From assembly GCF_042186555.1 (NCBI RefSeq), contig NC_133324.1, forward strand, positions 71,972,189 to 72,036,188: a DNA stretch of 64,000 bases, written 5' to 3'. Source of the stretch: Aquarana catesbeiana (lineage: Eukaryota > Chordata > Amphibia > Anura > Ranidae). The translations under genes and the position numbers were made by a program. The notes beneath the pieces were generated by a model that saw only the letters and a list, made by a program, of their open reading frames with translations, searched no databases and was not told where the DNA came from. Within the stretch, counting starts at the first letter, position 1. Every line of letters begins with the position of its first letter. This document shows, piece by piece, positions 21,941-33,462 of the stretch.

Positions 21941-22827
21941 TTAAGTAGGTAAGTAGCTATGTTTGGTGTTTATTTTGGATCCCGCATTTCTCTGTTAATC
22001 ACAGTAGAGTCTTTTGAAACTTTTATCACAAATCGGAGAATAAGTAAAAAAAAAAAAAAAAAAATCACTAATTTCTACCCAAATCAGGCAGTGATCGGGT
22101 CATATCTATGGTTGCATTGAAAGCTGAGTTTGGAAGCCAATCCAGTATAGGCAACAGTAGCTAATTTTTAACATTCTAAAAGCACATCCTTCCATTCACA
22201 ATAAAGGTCCCTTCAGACAGTGGCATTGCAGTAATGTGTGTTGATGCTTCACAGTCCTATTTATTTTGAATGGCTCCCAAACGCACCTTCACAGCATGTT
22301 TGGCATGGTGTACTGCATCGAAAAAATGGTGCAGGTAAGTTTTTTTGTTGGCGCTCTAGTGTGTTCCATCAAATTGATTGGTTACACACTTTAATATGCT
22401 TTCACTCCAAGCACGGGAGTGGACTGGTATGAAGCCAGACTAAAAGAAAAAGATAAGTTAAAGTGATACTAAAGTCTCGGTTCTTTTCATTTGGAAAAAA
22501 AACAAACATGTTATACTTACCTCTTCTGTGCAGTGGTTTTGCACAGAGCAGCCCCAATCCTCCTCTTCTCGGGTTCCTCAACAGCTCTTCTGCCCCCCCC
22601 CCGCTAAGTGCCCACCACAGCAAGCAGATTGCTGTGGGGGCACCTGAGCCGAGCTGCTACTCTGTGTGTCCATTCAGACACTGAGTCGTGGCCTGCTCCC
22701 ACCCCCCTCTCTCCTCATTGGCTCACTGACTTTGACTGCAGCAGGAGCCAATGGCGCTCCGCTGCTGTTTTAGCCAATCAGGAGCGAGAGTCCCGGCCAG
22801 CCGAGTCTCTCATGCAACATCACTGGA

Positions 22828-23641
22828 TATAGATGGGCTCAATTAATGGGGTGGGCAAATACATGGCAAATGAGGTTTAATGTAGAAAAGTTTTAAATAA
22901 TGCATTTGGGTGGCAAAAATATGAATGCAATCTATACACTGGGGGGAGAACCCTCTGGGAAATCTAGGATGGAAAAGGACCTGGGGGTCCTAGTAGGTGG
23001 TAGGCTCAGCAATAGCATGCAATGCCAGGCTGCTGCTAACAAAGCAAACAGAATATTGGCATGCATTAAAAAGGGGATCAACTCCAGAGATAAAACGATA
23101 ATTCTCCCGCTCTACAAGACTCTGGTCCGGCCGCACCTAGAGTATGCTGTCCAGTTCTGGGCACCAGTCCTCAGGAAGGATGTACTGGAACTGGAGCGAG
23201 TCAACAAAGCTAATTAAGGGTCTGGAGGATATTAGTTATGAGGAAAGGTTGCGAGCACTGAACTTATTCTCTCTGAAACAGAGACACTTGAGAGGGAATA
23301 TGATTTAGATTTATAAATAACGTACTGGTGACCCCACAATGGGGATAAAACTTTTTTGCGGAAGGGAGTTTAACAAGACTCGTGGCCACTTATTAAATTT
23401 AGAAGAAAAGAGGTTTAACCTTAAACTACGTAGAGGGTTCTTTACTGTAAGAGCGGTAAGGATGTGTAATTCTCTTCCACAAGCAGTGGTTTTAGCAGGG
23501 GGCATCGATAATGTCTAAAAACGATTATATAAGCACCTGAACGACAACAACATACAGGGAAATACAATGTATTATTGACATAAAAGCACACACACAGGAT
23601 GGACTTGTGTCTTTTTTTAACCTCACCAACTATGTAACTAT
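22828..23641 (+). mobile_element. CR1-like LINE 3' end, 5'-truncated
   Basis: 5'-truncated insertion in plus orientation carrying the end of ORF2 and a 3' region with GGATGGACTTGTGTCTTTTT and CCTCACCAACTATGTAACTA, the 3' end I know from frog CR1/L2-type LINEs. Truncation at the 5' side is the usual outcome of target-primed reverse transcription. It splits the TTAA-type MITE around it and is therefore younger. Confidence 0.75.
22870..23510 (+). pseudogene. CR1-like ORF2 C-terminus, frameshifted
   Basis: The reading from 22900 shows EKDLGVLVGGRLS, then CQAAANKANRILACIKKGI, and LYKTLVRPHLEYAVQFWAP, the thumb and C-terminal region of CR1-type reverse transcriptases. Just before it, a stop (TAA near 22894) breaks the MRFNVEKF segment. 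Near 23195 a frameshift leads into the second frame with GLEDISYEERLRALNLFSL, followed by RGN and a TAG stop near 23307. The RT catalytic core lies upstream and is not present. A dead relic. Confidence 0.8.
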
Positions 23642-23743
23642 TAGGGGGGCTGAGGGGGGCTGCTGCACACAGAAGATTTTTTATCTTAATGCATATAATG
23701 CATTAAGATAACAAAAACCCTTCTGCCTTTACAATCACTTTAA

Positions 23744-24185
23744 ATAGTAGCTGTCACTTTTGCATTTTCCTATCTGGCTCCATGAATCAAGCTAGGGGTT
23801 GTCGTATGGGGAGGCAAAGGGGGGGACATTGATAGTTTGAACTTTTCTCACTTCCATCCTTCCAGAAACAAAGGATTTATTCCTAATTTTAGGATCGATA
23901 GCGCAGTCATAAAAATAATTCCTTTATGCCCCTAGGCCATCAAGAGCACATCTGGCTTACAGCACAGGTAATGCCTAATATCTTTATGCCATCTGTGTGC
24001 TGTGGAGGGGACATCATTTCCTGTCCTGGAGATAAGACAGGATATGAGAGGAAATGGCCCCAGAAAACGTGTATCCATTGTCACAACTGAAAATGTTCGA
24101 TTTTTCCTCCAATTCAGTCTCTGCCTGGAGCAGGAACACAAACCACAATTAAAAATGAAATGGGCTCTGATCTGTCACTACTCTA
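23744..24185. other. Unassigned stretch, probable repeat relic
   Basis: The part at 24005-24180 (CATCATTTCCTGTCCTGGAG, ATGAGAGGAAATGGCCCCAG) resembles the interior of the AGTAGAACTATAGGC-type TTAA elements at 53529 and 55205, but without ends. No gene. Confidence 0.35.
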
Positions 24186-24186
24186 A

Positions 24187-25292
24187 AGCCCAGTACACAC
24201 GATCGGATTGTTGGCCAACAAAACTTGTCCAAAGTGCGTTGACCCAAACTTTTCTTGCATACATACGGTCACACAAATGTTGGCCAACAATTACGAACGT
24301 AGTGACAGACTATGTGGTTTTTCAGCTCTTTAGCGCCACCCTTTGGGCTCCTTCTGCTAATTTCGTGTTAGTAGAAGTTTGAGTGTTGATTTGCGCTTTT
24401 GTTTTCGCGTTTTTCATTTAGCACTTTTCATTTCGTGCTTTTCAGTATGTTTTTGAACGGCCGTTCATCAACCAGACATGTTGCGGAATCAGAGGAGAGA
24501 ATTATTATTTATTATTGGCCTTGGAGTTATTGCTTTTGACATTTTTTTGGTTGAATAATAATGAATTGATTTGGTATATTTTCTATATTGTTGGATGCAT
24601 AGAATACACTTTTTGGTTAAGTTCTATTGACAGATAGCATGTCTAATTTTATTTGTTTTCTTTTTTTAATGCACAATAAGAAAATTGTGTAGAATAATAC
24701 TTGGCTATGTGTTTTACTTCAAATGACAGTTTGGGAGTAGGCAGTTACATTTAAAAAAATACAATGTAAAATTGACAAGGAACACCAACATAGTTGTATC
24801 TTTGTTCTTAAAATCCAAGGGATAATGGTGTTGTGGTAACTTGCCCAAATAAAAAAAAAAACATTATATTATTATTATATTGATATCACTAGAAAAAAAA
24901 AGCCTTTGAAAATTAGTTTGCAATAACTCAATCAGTATCACCAGCAAAGAAACTTCATTATTATCCCATTAAAAAAGAAGAGAATTGTGCGCTGTATTTG
25001 TTAATTCTTCATTATGAACGCTAGTTTACAAGACCGACCGCTTCTGGCTCGTCCTTGCTTCCAAGCATGCGTGTTTGTACTTTGGACGTTTGTCGAACGG
25101 ACTTGTGTACACACGATCGGAAAATTCAACAACACATTTGTTGGCGGAAAATTTGAGAGCATGCCAACCAACATTTGTTGGCGGATAGTCCGACAACAAT
25201 TGTCCGATGGAGCGTACACACGGTCGGATTGTCCGCCAACAACCTCACATCTAACATTTCTTGTCCGAAAGTCCGATTGTGTGTACGAGGCT
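24187..25292. mobile_element. Harbinger-like element, about 1.1 kb
   Basis: AGCCCAGTACACACGATCGG at the left and CGATTGTGTGTACGAGGCT at the right are inverted repeats. Sub-terminal words GTTGGCCAACAAA and TTTGTTGGCGGA occur in both orientations. The middle (24390-24990) is AT-rich without coding potential. TAA lies left and TTA right, so the duplication is imperfect. Confidence 0.65.
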
Positions 25293-25295
25293 TTA

Positions 25296-25670
25296 GGCTA
25301 CTTTCACACTGGGGCGTTGGGGGCGTCGGCGGTAAAGCGTCGCTATGTTTAGCGGCGCTTTACCATAGTTTTTGTAGAGGTATTCGGGATGCTAGCGCAG
25401 CGCTTTTAACCCCCGCTAGCGGCCGAAAAAGGGTTAAAACTACCCGCAAAGCACAGCTGCAGCAGCGGTTTGGTGGCGCTGCCCATTGATTTCAAGGAGC
25501 GGTGTATACACTGCTCTGTCAGTGCTGCAAAGATGCGGCTTGCAGGACTTTTTTTTTTGGCCGTCCTGCCAGCGCTTTGATCCAGTGTGAAAGCACTCGG
25601 GCTTTCACACTGGAGTTAGAGGAGAGGCTCTTTGCAGGCGCTATTTTTAGCGATATGTGTGAAAGCAGCC
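25296..25670. mobile_element. Harbinger-like MITE with TTA duplication
   Basis: GGCTACTTTCACACTGGGGC (25296) to TGTGTGAAAGCAGCC (25670), flanked by TTA (25293-25295 and 25671-25673). Interior has GCGCTTTACC, CGCTAGCGG and CAGCGCTTTGATCCAGTGTG words in inverted arrangement. It abuts the preceding element. Confidence 0.75.
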
Positions 25671-25674
25671 TTAA

Positions 25675-26060
25675 ACAAAAGATAAAAAAATAAACTCCAG
25701 TTTCGGCAACAAAATCACCCAGCATGTTCCAAAATAATATGAAAGCTCTGGCTGCAATACTCCAACTCTCCTGAACTATTCCCCACAAAAACACCGTCAA
25801 GTCTGCAGTTCGGCTTCCTTGTAAAATGACAGCAGTGTCATAGACACACCCCCCTGGAGTTGCGGCTCTATGTCGCTCTTGGCTCACAGTGAAATACTGT
25901 AGAGAGCAGCATGGACGTAATTATGCCTGAAGTATTAGATTGCCAATCTCTGCTGCAAAAAGATCATGTAAAGTGCCAGAAAGACAGCTGAAATTTTTGG
26001 GATTTGTAGCCGCTATGTATCAATGGATTAGAAAAAATATATGTACAGTGAGGGAAGTAT
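25675..26060. other. Unassigned stretch
   Basis: No repeat ends or gene recognised. The 25519-25887 minus frame overlaps the MITE and is not coding-like. Confidence 0.35.
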
Positions 26061-27013
26061 TTAACCACTTCAGCCCCAGAAGATTTGGCTGCTGAATGAC
26101 CAGGCCATTTTTTTGCGATTCGGCACTGTGTTACTTTAACTGCCAATTGCGCGGTCGTGCGACATTGCACCCAAACAAAATTGACATCCTTTTTTTCCCA
26201 CAAATAGAGCTTTCTTTTGGTGGTATTTGATCACCTCTGTGGTTTTTATTTTTTGAGCTATAAACAAGAAAAGAGTGACAATTTTGAAAAAAACACAATA
26301 TTTTGTACTTTTTGCTATAATAAATATTCCATTTTTTTTTTTTTTAAACAAATTTTTTCTCAGTTTAGGACGATGTGTATTCTTCTACATATTTTTGGTA
26401 ATAAAAATCACAATAAGCGTATATTGATTGGTTTGCACAAAAGCAATAGTGTCTACAAAAATAGGGCATGGATTTGTAGCATTTTTATTATTATTATTAT
26501 TTTTTTTACTAGTAATGGCGGATATCTGCGATCAGGACTGCGACATTATGGCGGACACATCAGACACTTTTGACACATTTTTGGGACCATTGCCATTTAT
26601 ACAGCGATCAGTGCTAAAAATAGCCACTGATTACTGTGTAAATGTCACTGGCAGGGAAGGGGTTAACACTAGGGGGCGATCAAGGGGTTAATTGTGTTCC
26701 CTGGGTGTGTTTCTAACTGTAGGGGGAGGGGACTGACCTAGAGGAAATGACAGATCGTGATTCCTAGCTATTAAGAACTCACAATCTGTCTCTCCTCACA
26801 GAACAGAACAACAGGGATTACTCAAATTTACACAAGTTTACACACACGTCCCTGTTCTGCCTCTCGTGCCCGCGATTGCTCGGCACCCCCGCAGTGCAGC
26901 GTGCGCGCACTTGCTATCCCACTTAAAGGAGCCGACGTATAGCTACGATGGCTCGCGGGATCATGCCGACCTTCCCGCAGTATAATGATGGCTCCTGGTC
27001 GGCAAGCGGTTAA
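26061..27013 (-). mobile_element. Family B TTAA-type transposon, near full length
   Basis: TTAACCACTTCAGCCCCAGA (26061) to CGGCAAGCGGTTAA (27013). Same orientation and word order as 18471-19475, including AAATTGACATCCTTTTTTTC and GCGATCAAGGGGTTAA-like blocks. No ORF. Confidence 0.85.
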
Positions 27014-27764
27014 AATAAAAAAACGGAGCTCTGCTTTAAGCTGTTAAACCACATTGGTTCCCTATCCATCTGTTTTCCCATAATTCTCTAGTACTGCGAA
27101 TAGAGACGGTGCTTTGTTTCTATGGGCCATTTAGTCTGTAGCTGCCAAAAGTAGCCAGGCCTCAATGTCTCTGTGCAGCCCGGGTGAGATCCTGTAGTGT
27201 TGACCTGCAATTATTAAACGTGTGAGTAAAGCAATCACATTCAAGAGGCAGTGACTGACTGCGTAGAGAGAGAGGAGAGATTTTCGCTTTGTTGTGTGCC
27301 TGTCCATACCGCAGAGAAATTAAATGGCCATTTCAGACATCGATGTTAAAGTCTTTACCATGTGGAATATTTTAAAGATTTTTTCATCTTTGTCACCAGT
27401 GCTGTTGCTTAACTGGATCTGCTCTGCTAATGCCCTTCGTACTGCTCAGTGCTTGTGTTTTATTGCTTTTCATTTTGCTTTAGCTTGTCTTTTTCATCTC
27501 GTTATTTATATTTTAAACATATTACAAAACTGCTAAGGCATGAAAATGTTTTAGGGAAAAAAAAAGATGAGTAAAGTACAGAAAGATTCAATGCTCTGTC
27601 ATTTTCTGCAAGTGACATACTGCATATGCTGTGTATATTTTATTTTCTCTGGTAAGTTGTAATAAAATTTTGCCCCCTTTTTCTGATTCTTCATTTTTGC
27701 ATCCTTTTGCCTCCTCCGGTTTCTGCATTATTTATTGCTTGTCATGACATGAACAAGACAAAAT
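27014..27764. other. Unassigned single-copy-looking stretch
   Basis: No terminal repeats or TE words seen. The 27324-27536 frame is hydrophobic and lacks a signal for being a gene. The part at 27190-27540 might be host single-copy DNA. Confidence 0.35.
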
Positions 27765-27765
27765 G

Positions 27766-28415
27766 GCAGCTGCACGATTCTGGCTAAAATGAGAATCACG
27801 ATTTTTTTTGCTTAGAAGATAGATCACGATTCTCTCACTATTCTCACGCCGTAACATCATCTTTCACATTAAAACAAAAAAAAATTTGGGCTAACTTTAC
27901 TGTTTAGTTTGTTTGTTTTTTTTATTCGTTGAAGTGTATTTTTTCCCAAAAAATTGCGTTTGAAAGACCTGCTGGGCAAATACAGTGAGACATAAAATAT
28001 TGCAGCAATTGACATTTTATTCCCTAGGGTCTCTGCTAAAATATATATAATATTTGGGGGTTCCAAGTCATTTTCTAGCAAAAAATATTGATTTTAACTT
28101 AAACAAGTGTCAGAAAAAGATTTAGACTTTAAGTGGTTAAACTTCCTGCATTTACAGGTTGTATAAAAACTTGGCAGACCGCCTGGATTTTTTTCTTTAC
28201 ACACAGAAGTTTCCCTTTGATCTAAGAAGGAAGAGTTATACAATGTTTATTTTTAAAAACTTGGCAGGCTGCCCAGATGTTTTCTTTTGACAGCTGAGTG
28301 AGCAGAAAAGTCTCTCCACAGTGTTATATGAAATAATCTGCAAACTCTGCAACAGAGATTGTCAGTGGGGTTGAATCGAGATCACTATTTTGTAACGATT
28401 AATTGTGCAGCTCTA
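27766..28415. mobile_element. hAT-like MITE carrying a family A fragment
   Basis: CAGCTGCACGATTCTGGC (27766) and TTAATTGTGCAGCTC (to 28413) are inverted repeats of a type known for hAT elements; AATCACGATT words repeat inside. The block at 27847-28140 is foreign. An 8-bp duplication could not be seen. Confidence 0.55.
27847..28140 (+). mobile_element. 5'-truncated family A TTAA-type transposon
   Basis: CGTAACATCATCTTTCAC, TTGGGCTAACTTTACTGTTT, TAGGGTCTCTGCTAAAATAT, TTTGGGGGTTCCAAGTCATT and the terminal TTTAAGTGGTTAA match 2005-2301. The left three quarters of the element are absent. Confidence 0.75.
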
Positions 28416-29634
28416 ACCTAAAGCAGGCCATACATTATGCAATTTTCTTTCCTTCAAGCACGGGTTGAAGGAAAGAAAATTGCTCAATTTCGCCAACAAC
28501 AGGAATCCCTCCCGCAGCACTGTTGTGTTCTGCAAGCAGAGAAATGCCTTATCCACCAGGAGCATACAACCAGTCTGTCGGGTTTTTTTTTTTTTTTTTT
28601 TGCCTGATCACTGCGGGATGCTTAGTTTTAGACTTCATGAATTTGGTCTGGTGCTTCTTCTGTTGATTTTTGTTTTTTAGTGACGTTCCTCAGCACCCAT
28701 TGGAGGGTAGCCCTGTGTTCATGTTAGCTGTATAACCAAGATCAGTGTGCTCTCTAAATGACTGTCTTTTCTCCCTTTACTCCTCTGTATGAATATACAT
28801 TGACGTCTCAGTGCCTTTTGGATGTAACCCTTTGGAAAAGGAAGGGACAGAACTGTAAGTCAGGCATTTCTCTACTACATTGAACAGTGTTTCTGGTAGT
28901 AGGAGACACCAGAGTGATGATCTCTTCTGGTGAACTGATGTTTCATTATAGTACGTCCCAGTCACAAGCTAGGGAAGATTCCTGACCAAGCTTTTACTGC
29001 TTTGATGGCAGTAGAGAAAAGTGAGGTCAGGGAACTGCTTGTATTTTCTGCCAGCGGTAAGTACATTTCAAAAGTGGCTGAACAAAACTAAAAACCTTTT
29101 GGAAGGTTGCACAGATGTAGTTCAGTGTGTTTGATGCTTGCCTTTAGCTCTGCTTTGGAGCTCTTGTGTACATCATAGTGTGTGTTTTAATCATAAAGGG
29201 CAAAATTTCAGAGCTTACTGATAGCCCACCCCCCCTAGCAAAATTTAGCCCAGGCATCACTAAATGGCGGGCCATGGTCCGGACACGGACCAAGTGACAG
29301 TTCTGTCCGGACCGCCATGGCCACGCCATGTAGCTGCCTTTGTGTCATCTTCCCCTTTCGCCGCTGCCGTCATCTTCACAACAGGGTAGAGGGCGAAAGG
29401 AGCAATTGGTCTGGATGGAGGGTGGGAACTGCTCCGGTTTTCAACTTGACAAGCGGCTGATTAGTTGCTATGACACAGGGCGGTCCTAGCAATCAATCGG
29501 CCTCTTGCTAACAGGAGAGGTTGGGAAGTACCCACCCTTCATCCAGATAGATAGCTCCTTCTGCCCTCTGCTATGAATAGTAGGGCTAGTAGGGGAGGGA
29601 CGATCACACTGATGTAAAGGTAGAGGGGCTATTT
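28416..29634. other. Unassigned stretch
   Basis: Only small features: a hairpin CAATTTTCTTTCCTTCAA...TTGAAGGAAAGAAAATTG (28440-28483) that looks like the left end of another MITE, and a T-run at 28582. No gene recognised. Confidence 0.35.
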
Positions 29635-30078
29635 TGTTAAGGCAGGCCATGTAAAGCTTGCAATGCTATGGAAAGGGGGACTGAGGTGTAATGGGGGTTC
29701 TGCAATGTAAAGGTGGTGCTATAATAATAAAAGGGGGCTGTATTGTAAAGGGGGGCTGCTATATAAAGGGGAGTTTGATTTGAAGGGGTGCACAATGATG
29801 TGAAGGGGGGGCGGCAAAATAAAGGGGGCCTGTGGTGTAAAAGGGGAGCGATAATGTAAAGGGGGCACTGTATTGTAAAAGGTGGGGACTTTTATGTGAA
29901 GGGGGAGGTAATGTAAAGGGTCATGTGATGTAAATAGGGGACTGCAATGTAAAGGGGCGGTCTACTAAGTAAAGATGGGGGGCTACGATGTAAAAATAGG
30001 GGACTGTGATTTACAGACAGAAGACCTGCAACTGATACAAAGGTAGGGTCCCTATATTTTAAACGTAGGCTGTGATGT
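29635..30078 (+). repeat. Degenerate G-rich tandem repeat
   Basis: Irregular repetition of a roughly 20-bp phrase of the form ATGTAAAGGGGG followed by CTG or similar, with many GGGG runs that could form G-quadruplexes. Nearly all of it is repeated at 31206-31620. Confidence 0.75.
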
Positions 30079-31832
30079 AAAGGGATAAAGAAGGGTTTCC
30101 GCGCTCACGGACTTAGGTGTGCAGCCTCCCCTTAAACAACCCTCCTAGAGGGTGGCTAATGTTATGGAAAATGTTAAGGTAGGGGTAAATGGCGCTGCCT
30201 ATAATGGGTTATCTGTTGTGACAGATGTGCTAAATATGTGATAAAAAGGCACCCGCTCAACACCAGGAAAAACTTTGTGCATAAATAATGTCCCCACCTA
30301 TTGTGTGAAGGGGGTCTGATCTGTGAGATACCCCTCTACAATCTATGTAGTGAACTAGTTAAATACAATATATAAAGATGAAAGCTCATAGAGCCAACAA
30401 GCATATGTTTAGTACCCTCCAACCATCAAATAGACGTGTCTGGTCATGGTAGGGGGTGTACTAGACATTCAATACTCCATGTGAGTGATTGGTGAAAAAT
30501 TGTTTGTAAAAATGTTATAAATCATACAGGTGTAAGCATCTAATCCACATATAAAAGAAAAATATATATATATAAATATATAGTCCCGGCATAGAACTCC
30601 AGTTCCAAAAAATATATATAAATCAAATACAGTCCCAAAAAGTATATAAAGTGTGTATAAAGTTCCAGCAAAAAAAATATATAGATATATAGTGTTCCAG
30701 CTGTGATCCAACAGTATTCTTATTAGTGACTTTCGTGTAGATAATCAACTAGTATCCAGTGACTTGCGGTGCTCCCCCTCAAGGATCCCCACTCACCAGC
30801 TCCCTGCACCCCTGCAGGGGTAATAGGCATGTAGTATTAAGCCTTGATGTGGTCTCCTTGATTCCAGTAGGTTGGTTCCTGGGTACTCACGCTCCAGGCA
30901 CAGAGCCGATCCGCAATGTGGTCATCCACATAGGAAAGAGAAACAGGGCTCCCGTAGTGTATTACGTTTTTTAAAAAGAATTTATTAAAAGTCTTTTTGA
31001 TTACCCAACAACTCGGGCTCATAAAGTAAATACACTAAAAATTATAAATTAAAAACAAAAACAAAAAACAACCAGTCACACTGCGTTCAGTGGTAAGCAC
31101 GGAGAGAACTCGTGGAACCCAGAGCCAACAGCTGAGCGGCGTGTGCCTCAGCTGCGTTCCACACTCTCTTCCACTTCCGCGTGTGATGTAATCGCGTAGC
31201 TCCGCCTATGGAAAGGGGGACTGAGGTGTAATGGGGGTTCTGCAATGTAAAGGGGGTGCTATAATAATAAAAGGGGGCTGTATTGTAAAGGGGGGCTGCT
31301 ATATAAAGGGGAGTTTGATTTGAAGGGGTGCACTATGATGTGAAGGGGGGCGGCAAAATAAAGGGGGCCTGTGGTGTAAAAGGGGAGCGATAATGTAAAG
31401 GGGGCACTGTATTGTAAAAGGTGGGGACTTTTATGTTAAGGGGGAGGTAATGTAAAGGGTCATGTGATGTAAATAGGGGACTGCAATGTAAAGGGGCGGT
31501 CTACTAAGTAAAGATGGGGGGCTACGATGTAAAAATAGGGGACTGTGATTTACAGACAGAAGACCTGCAACTGATACAAAGGTAGGGTCCCTATATTTTA
31601 AACGTAGGCTGTGATGTAAAGGGATAAAGAAGGGTTTCCGCGCTCACGGACTTAGGTGTGCAGCCTCCCCTTAAACAACCCTCCTAGAGGGTGGCTAATG
31701 TTATGGAAAATGTTAAGGTAGGGGTAAATGGCGCTGCCTATAATGGGTTATCTGTTGTGACAGATGTGCTAAATATGTGATAAAAAGGCACCCGCTCAAC
31801 ACCAGGAAAAACTTTGTGCATAAATAATGTCC
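29666..31832 (+). repeat. 1.54-kb direct tandem duplication, second copy partial
   Basis: 29666-30292 and 31206-31832 are near-identical over 627 bp; I see about four differences. Each copy runs from CTATGGAAAGGGGGACTG through the G-rich repeat, then AGAAGGGTTTCCGCGCTCAC to AAAACTTTGTGCATAAATAA. The spacer 30293-31205 is present once. The right flank of the first unit (CGTAGCTCCGCC) joins directly to the start of the second copy. Confidence 0.85.
30293..31205. other. Spacer within the duplication, possible retroelement remains
   Basis: Contains TA-rich stretches at 30560-30690 and a GAATTTATTAAAAGTC stretch (30970) resembling an antisense polyadenylation region. No ORF of use. Class unknown. 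Confidence 0.35.
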
Positions 31833-32651
31833 TCAGGTCTGAGCGTCAAATCGACAGGCACAGATATTTTATAGGGGTGGAAACTAAATCGCCCGCTTGG
31901 GCAGCCTCTGACACCAAAGCAGGAAGGGGGTGAGTGAGCACAGATTTGGGAACTTTACCTCTCTGGGTAGGTGGTCTTTTAGAAGGCACTTAAAAGGGTA
32001 AAAAGGTTTTTATTATTGCATTTGCGTGTTATCTGTACTGTAACGTGCTCCTTGGGATACATGTGCTTGTTACTCCAATAAAGTATATATATTAAATAGT
32101 AAAATAGTAAATATAGTATAATATGTAATAGATGGTCTGACCTTTTGTGGTGCAGATTATCTTTGGAGGAGAAAACTTTTTTTTGTTGAGCATGTATAGT
32201 TCTCCTTTCTTCTGCACGCTCAGTGGTGTGAGTTCTCATGTGTACTTTTCTGTGATGGATTAGAAAACTGGCTGAACAGAATTACACATTTTTAGCAGAT
32301 ATTGCAGTTCACACTTCAGTATTTCCATTGTACTTTGGCTGTTTGCCTACACCTACACTTTAAAGATCAATTGATAAAACAAATTACACCAGCTATTCAA
32401 CTACTAATAACCAGCAACCACTGCCGACTGAACATACCTTAATCTGGGTATCAGCAATTCACTGTAGCCAGGATTATCATGGTCCCTAACATGAGGAGTT
32501 GGGTGGGTCTGCTTTGTAAAGCCTGTGCTGTGCAACTTCCTCTCTCTCTCTTTTATATATTATTAGTCACATTTAGACTTTCAAGGCAGGTTTATATTTC
32601 ATTGTTGGCAATGAGAAAATTCTTTCTTGCATTAACACATTAGCCATGAGG
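31833..32651. other. Unassigned stretch
   Basis: AT-rich, no repeat ends or gene recognised. Confidence 0.35.
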
Positions 32652-32893
32652 CTGGGTTCACACATATGCGAATTGGATGCAGCTTTTCTCCGCATCCAAT
32701 TTGCATGACAGGAGAGTGGCTCTCGATGGAGCCGGTTCCTATAGCTCTGGGGCGGCCGCGGTCCACATTTAAAAAAGGGTCCTGTGCGTCTTTGGTTCTG
32801 ATTCAGGTGCAAATTCAGGCAAAAATTCGGACCCGATTCACACCTGAATCTGTGAACAGGGACGCAGCGGACCCCATTGCTGTGAACCCATCC
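32652..32893. mobile_element. MITE with GGCTGGGTTCACA ends
   Basis: GGCTGGGTTCACACATATGC at the left and GCTGTGAACCCATCC at the right are imperfect inverted repeats. Interior hairpins: GAATTGGATGCAG...CTCCGCATCCAATTTGC and GATTCAGGTGCAAATTC paired with TTCACACCTGAATC. Confidence 0.6.
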
Positions 32894-33050
32894 TCAGTGG
32901 GCATGTTTGGGAATAACTCTCCTAGAGCAACAAGTAAGCAAAAGAGGGATGTAGATTGCCAAAAAGAAGTTACCTAGGTGGCCTGGTGCACAATAGCTGT
33001 ACCTGAAGGATAGAAAACCCAAGCAATCAGCGTTTGCAACTAGCAAATTA

Positions 33051-33462
33051 CACTATATGCCTAAACGTATCTGGACACCCATCCAAATTGAGTCCAGGTA
33101 CACAAAGCCAACTCCCCAAAGACATGTTTGGTGTGTAGCAACTCGAGTAGTGTCTTGCATAGAGCCCTGACCGCAATCCTAGTGGGATTAGGATGAATTG
33201 GAACACCAATTACAAGACAAGATTTATTTTTTCAGAATCAGTAGCAGACTTCATAAATTCTCCTTTGGCTGATTGAGCACAAATTCCCAAAGACGTATTC
33301 CAAAATCAAGTAGTCTTCCCAGAGTAGAGACTGTTAAAACGGCAAAGAGGAAGGGGGGGGGGGCAACTTCATATGTAATGCCCATTCTTTTAGAATGGAA
33401 TGTCCAACAAGCCTACAATAGGTGTGATGGTCAGGTGTCCACAAACTTTTGGCTGTTTAGCG
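33051..33462. mobile_element. Internally deleted Tc1-like element
   Basis: CACTATATGCCTAAACG (33051) and its imperfect complement near 33447-33462, with TA on both sides. The end phrases ATCTGGACACCC and TCAGGTGTCCACAAACTTTT are the inverted repeats of a Tc1 family that otherwise spans about 1.2-1.6 kb. Only 412 bp remain and no transposase motif is left. Confidence 0.65.

Larger units (their letters stand above)
22462..23739. mobile_element. TTAA-type MITE interrupted by a CR1-like LINE tail
   Basis: Left end TTAA|AGTGATACTAAAG (22458 on), right end TTTACAATCACT|TTAA (23740-23743). The interior (GTGGTTTTGCACAGAGCAGC, GGAGCCAATGGCGCTCCGCT) corresponds in complement to the uninterrupted copy at 42213-42666. 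The LINE fragment at about 22828-23641 sits within it. Confidence 0.75.

Noticed and set aside
27324..27536. 70-codon hydrophobic frame as a membrane protein
   Set aside because: No homology recognised, composition follows the AT-rich DNA, no supporting splice or promoter signal.
29666..31832. Complete LTR retrotransposon with 627-bp LTRs
   Set aside because: The copies lack TG...CA ends, target duplication and primer site, and the spacer has no gag or pol motif. A tandem duplication fits better, though LTRs are not excluded.
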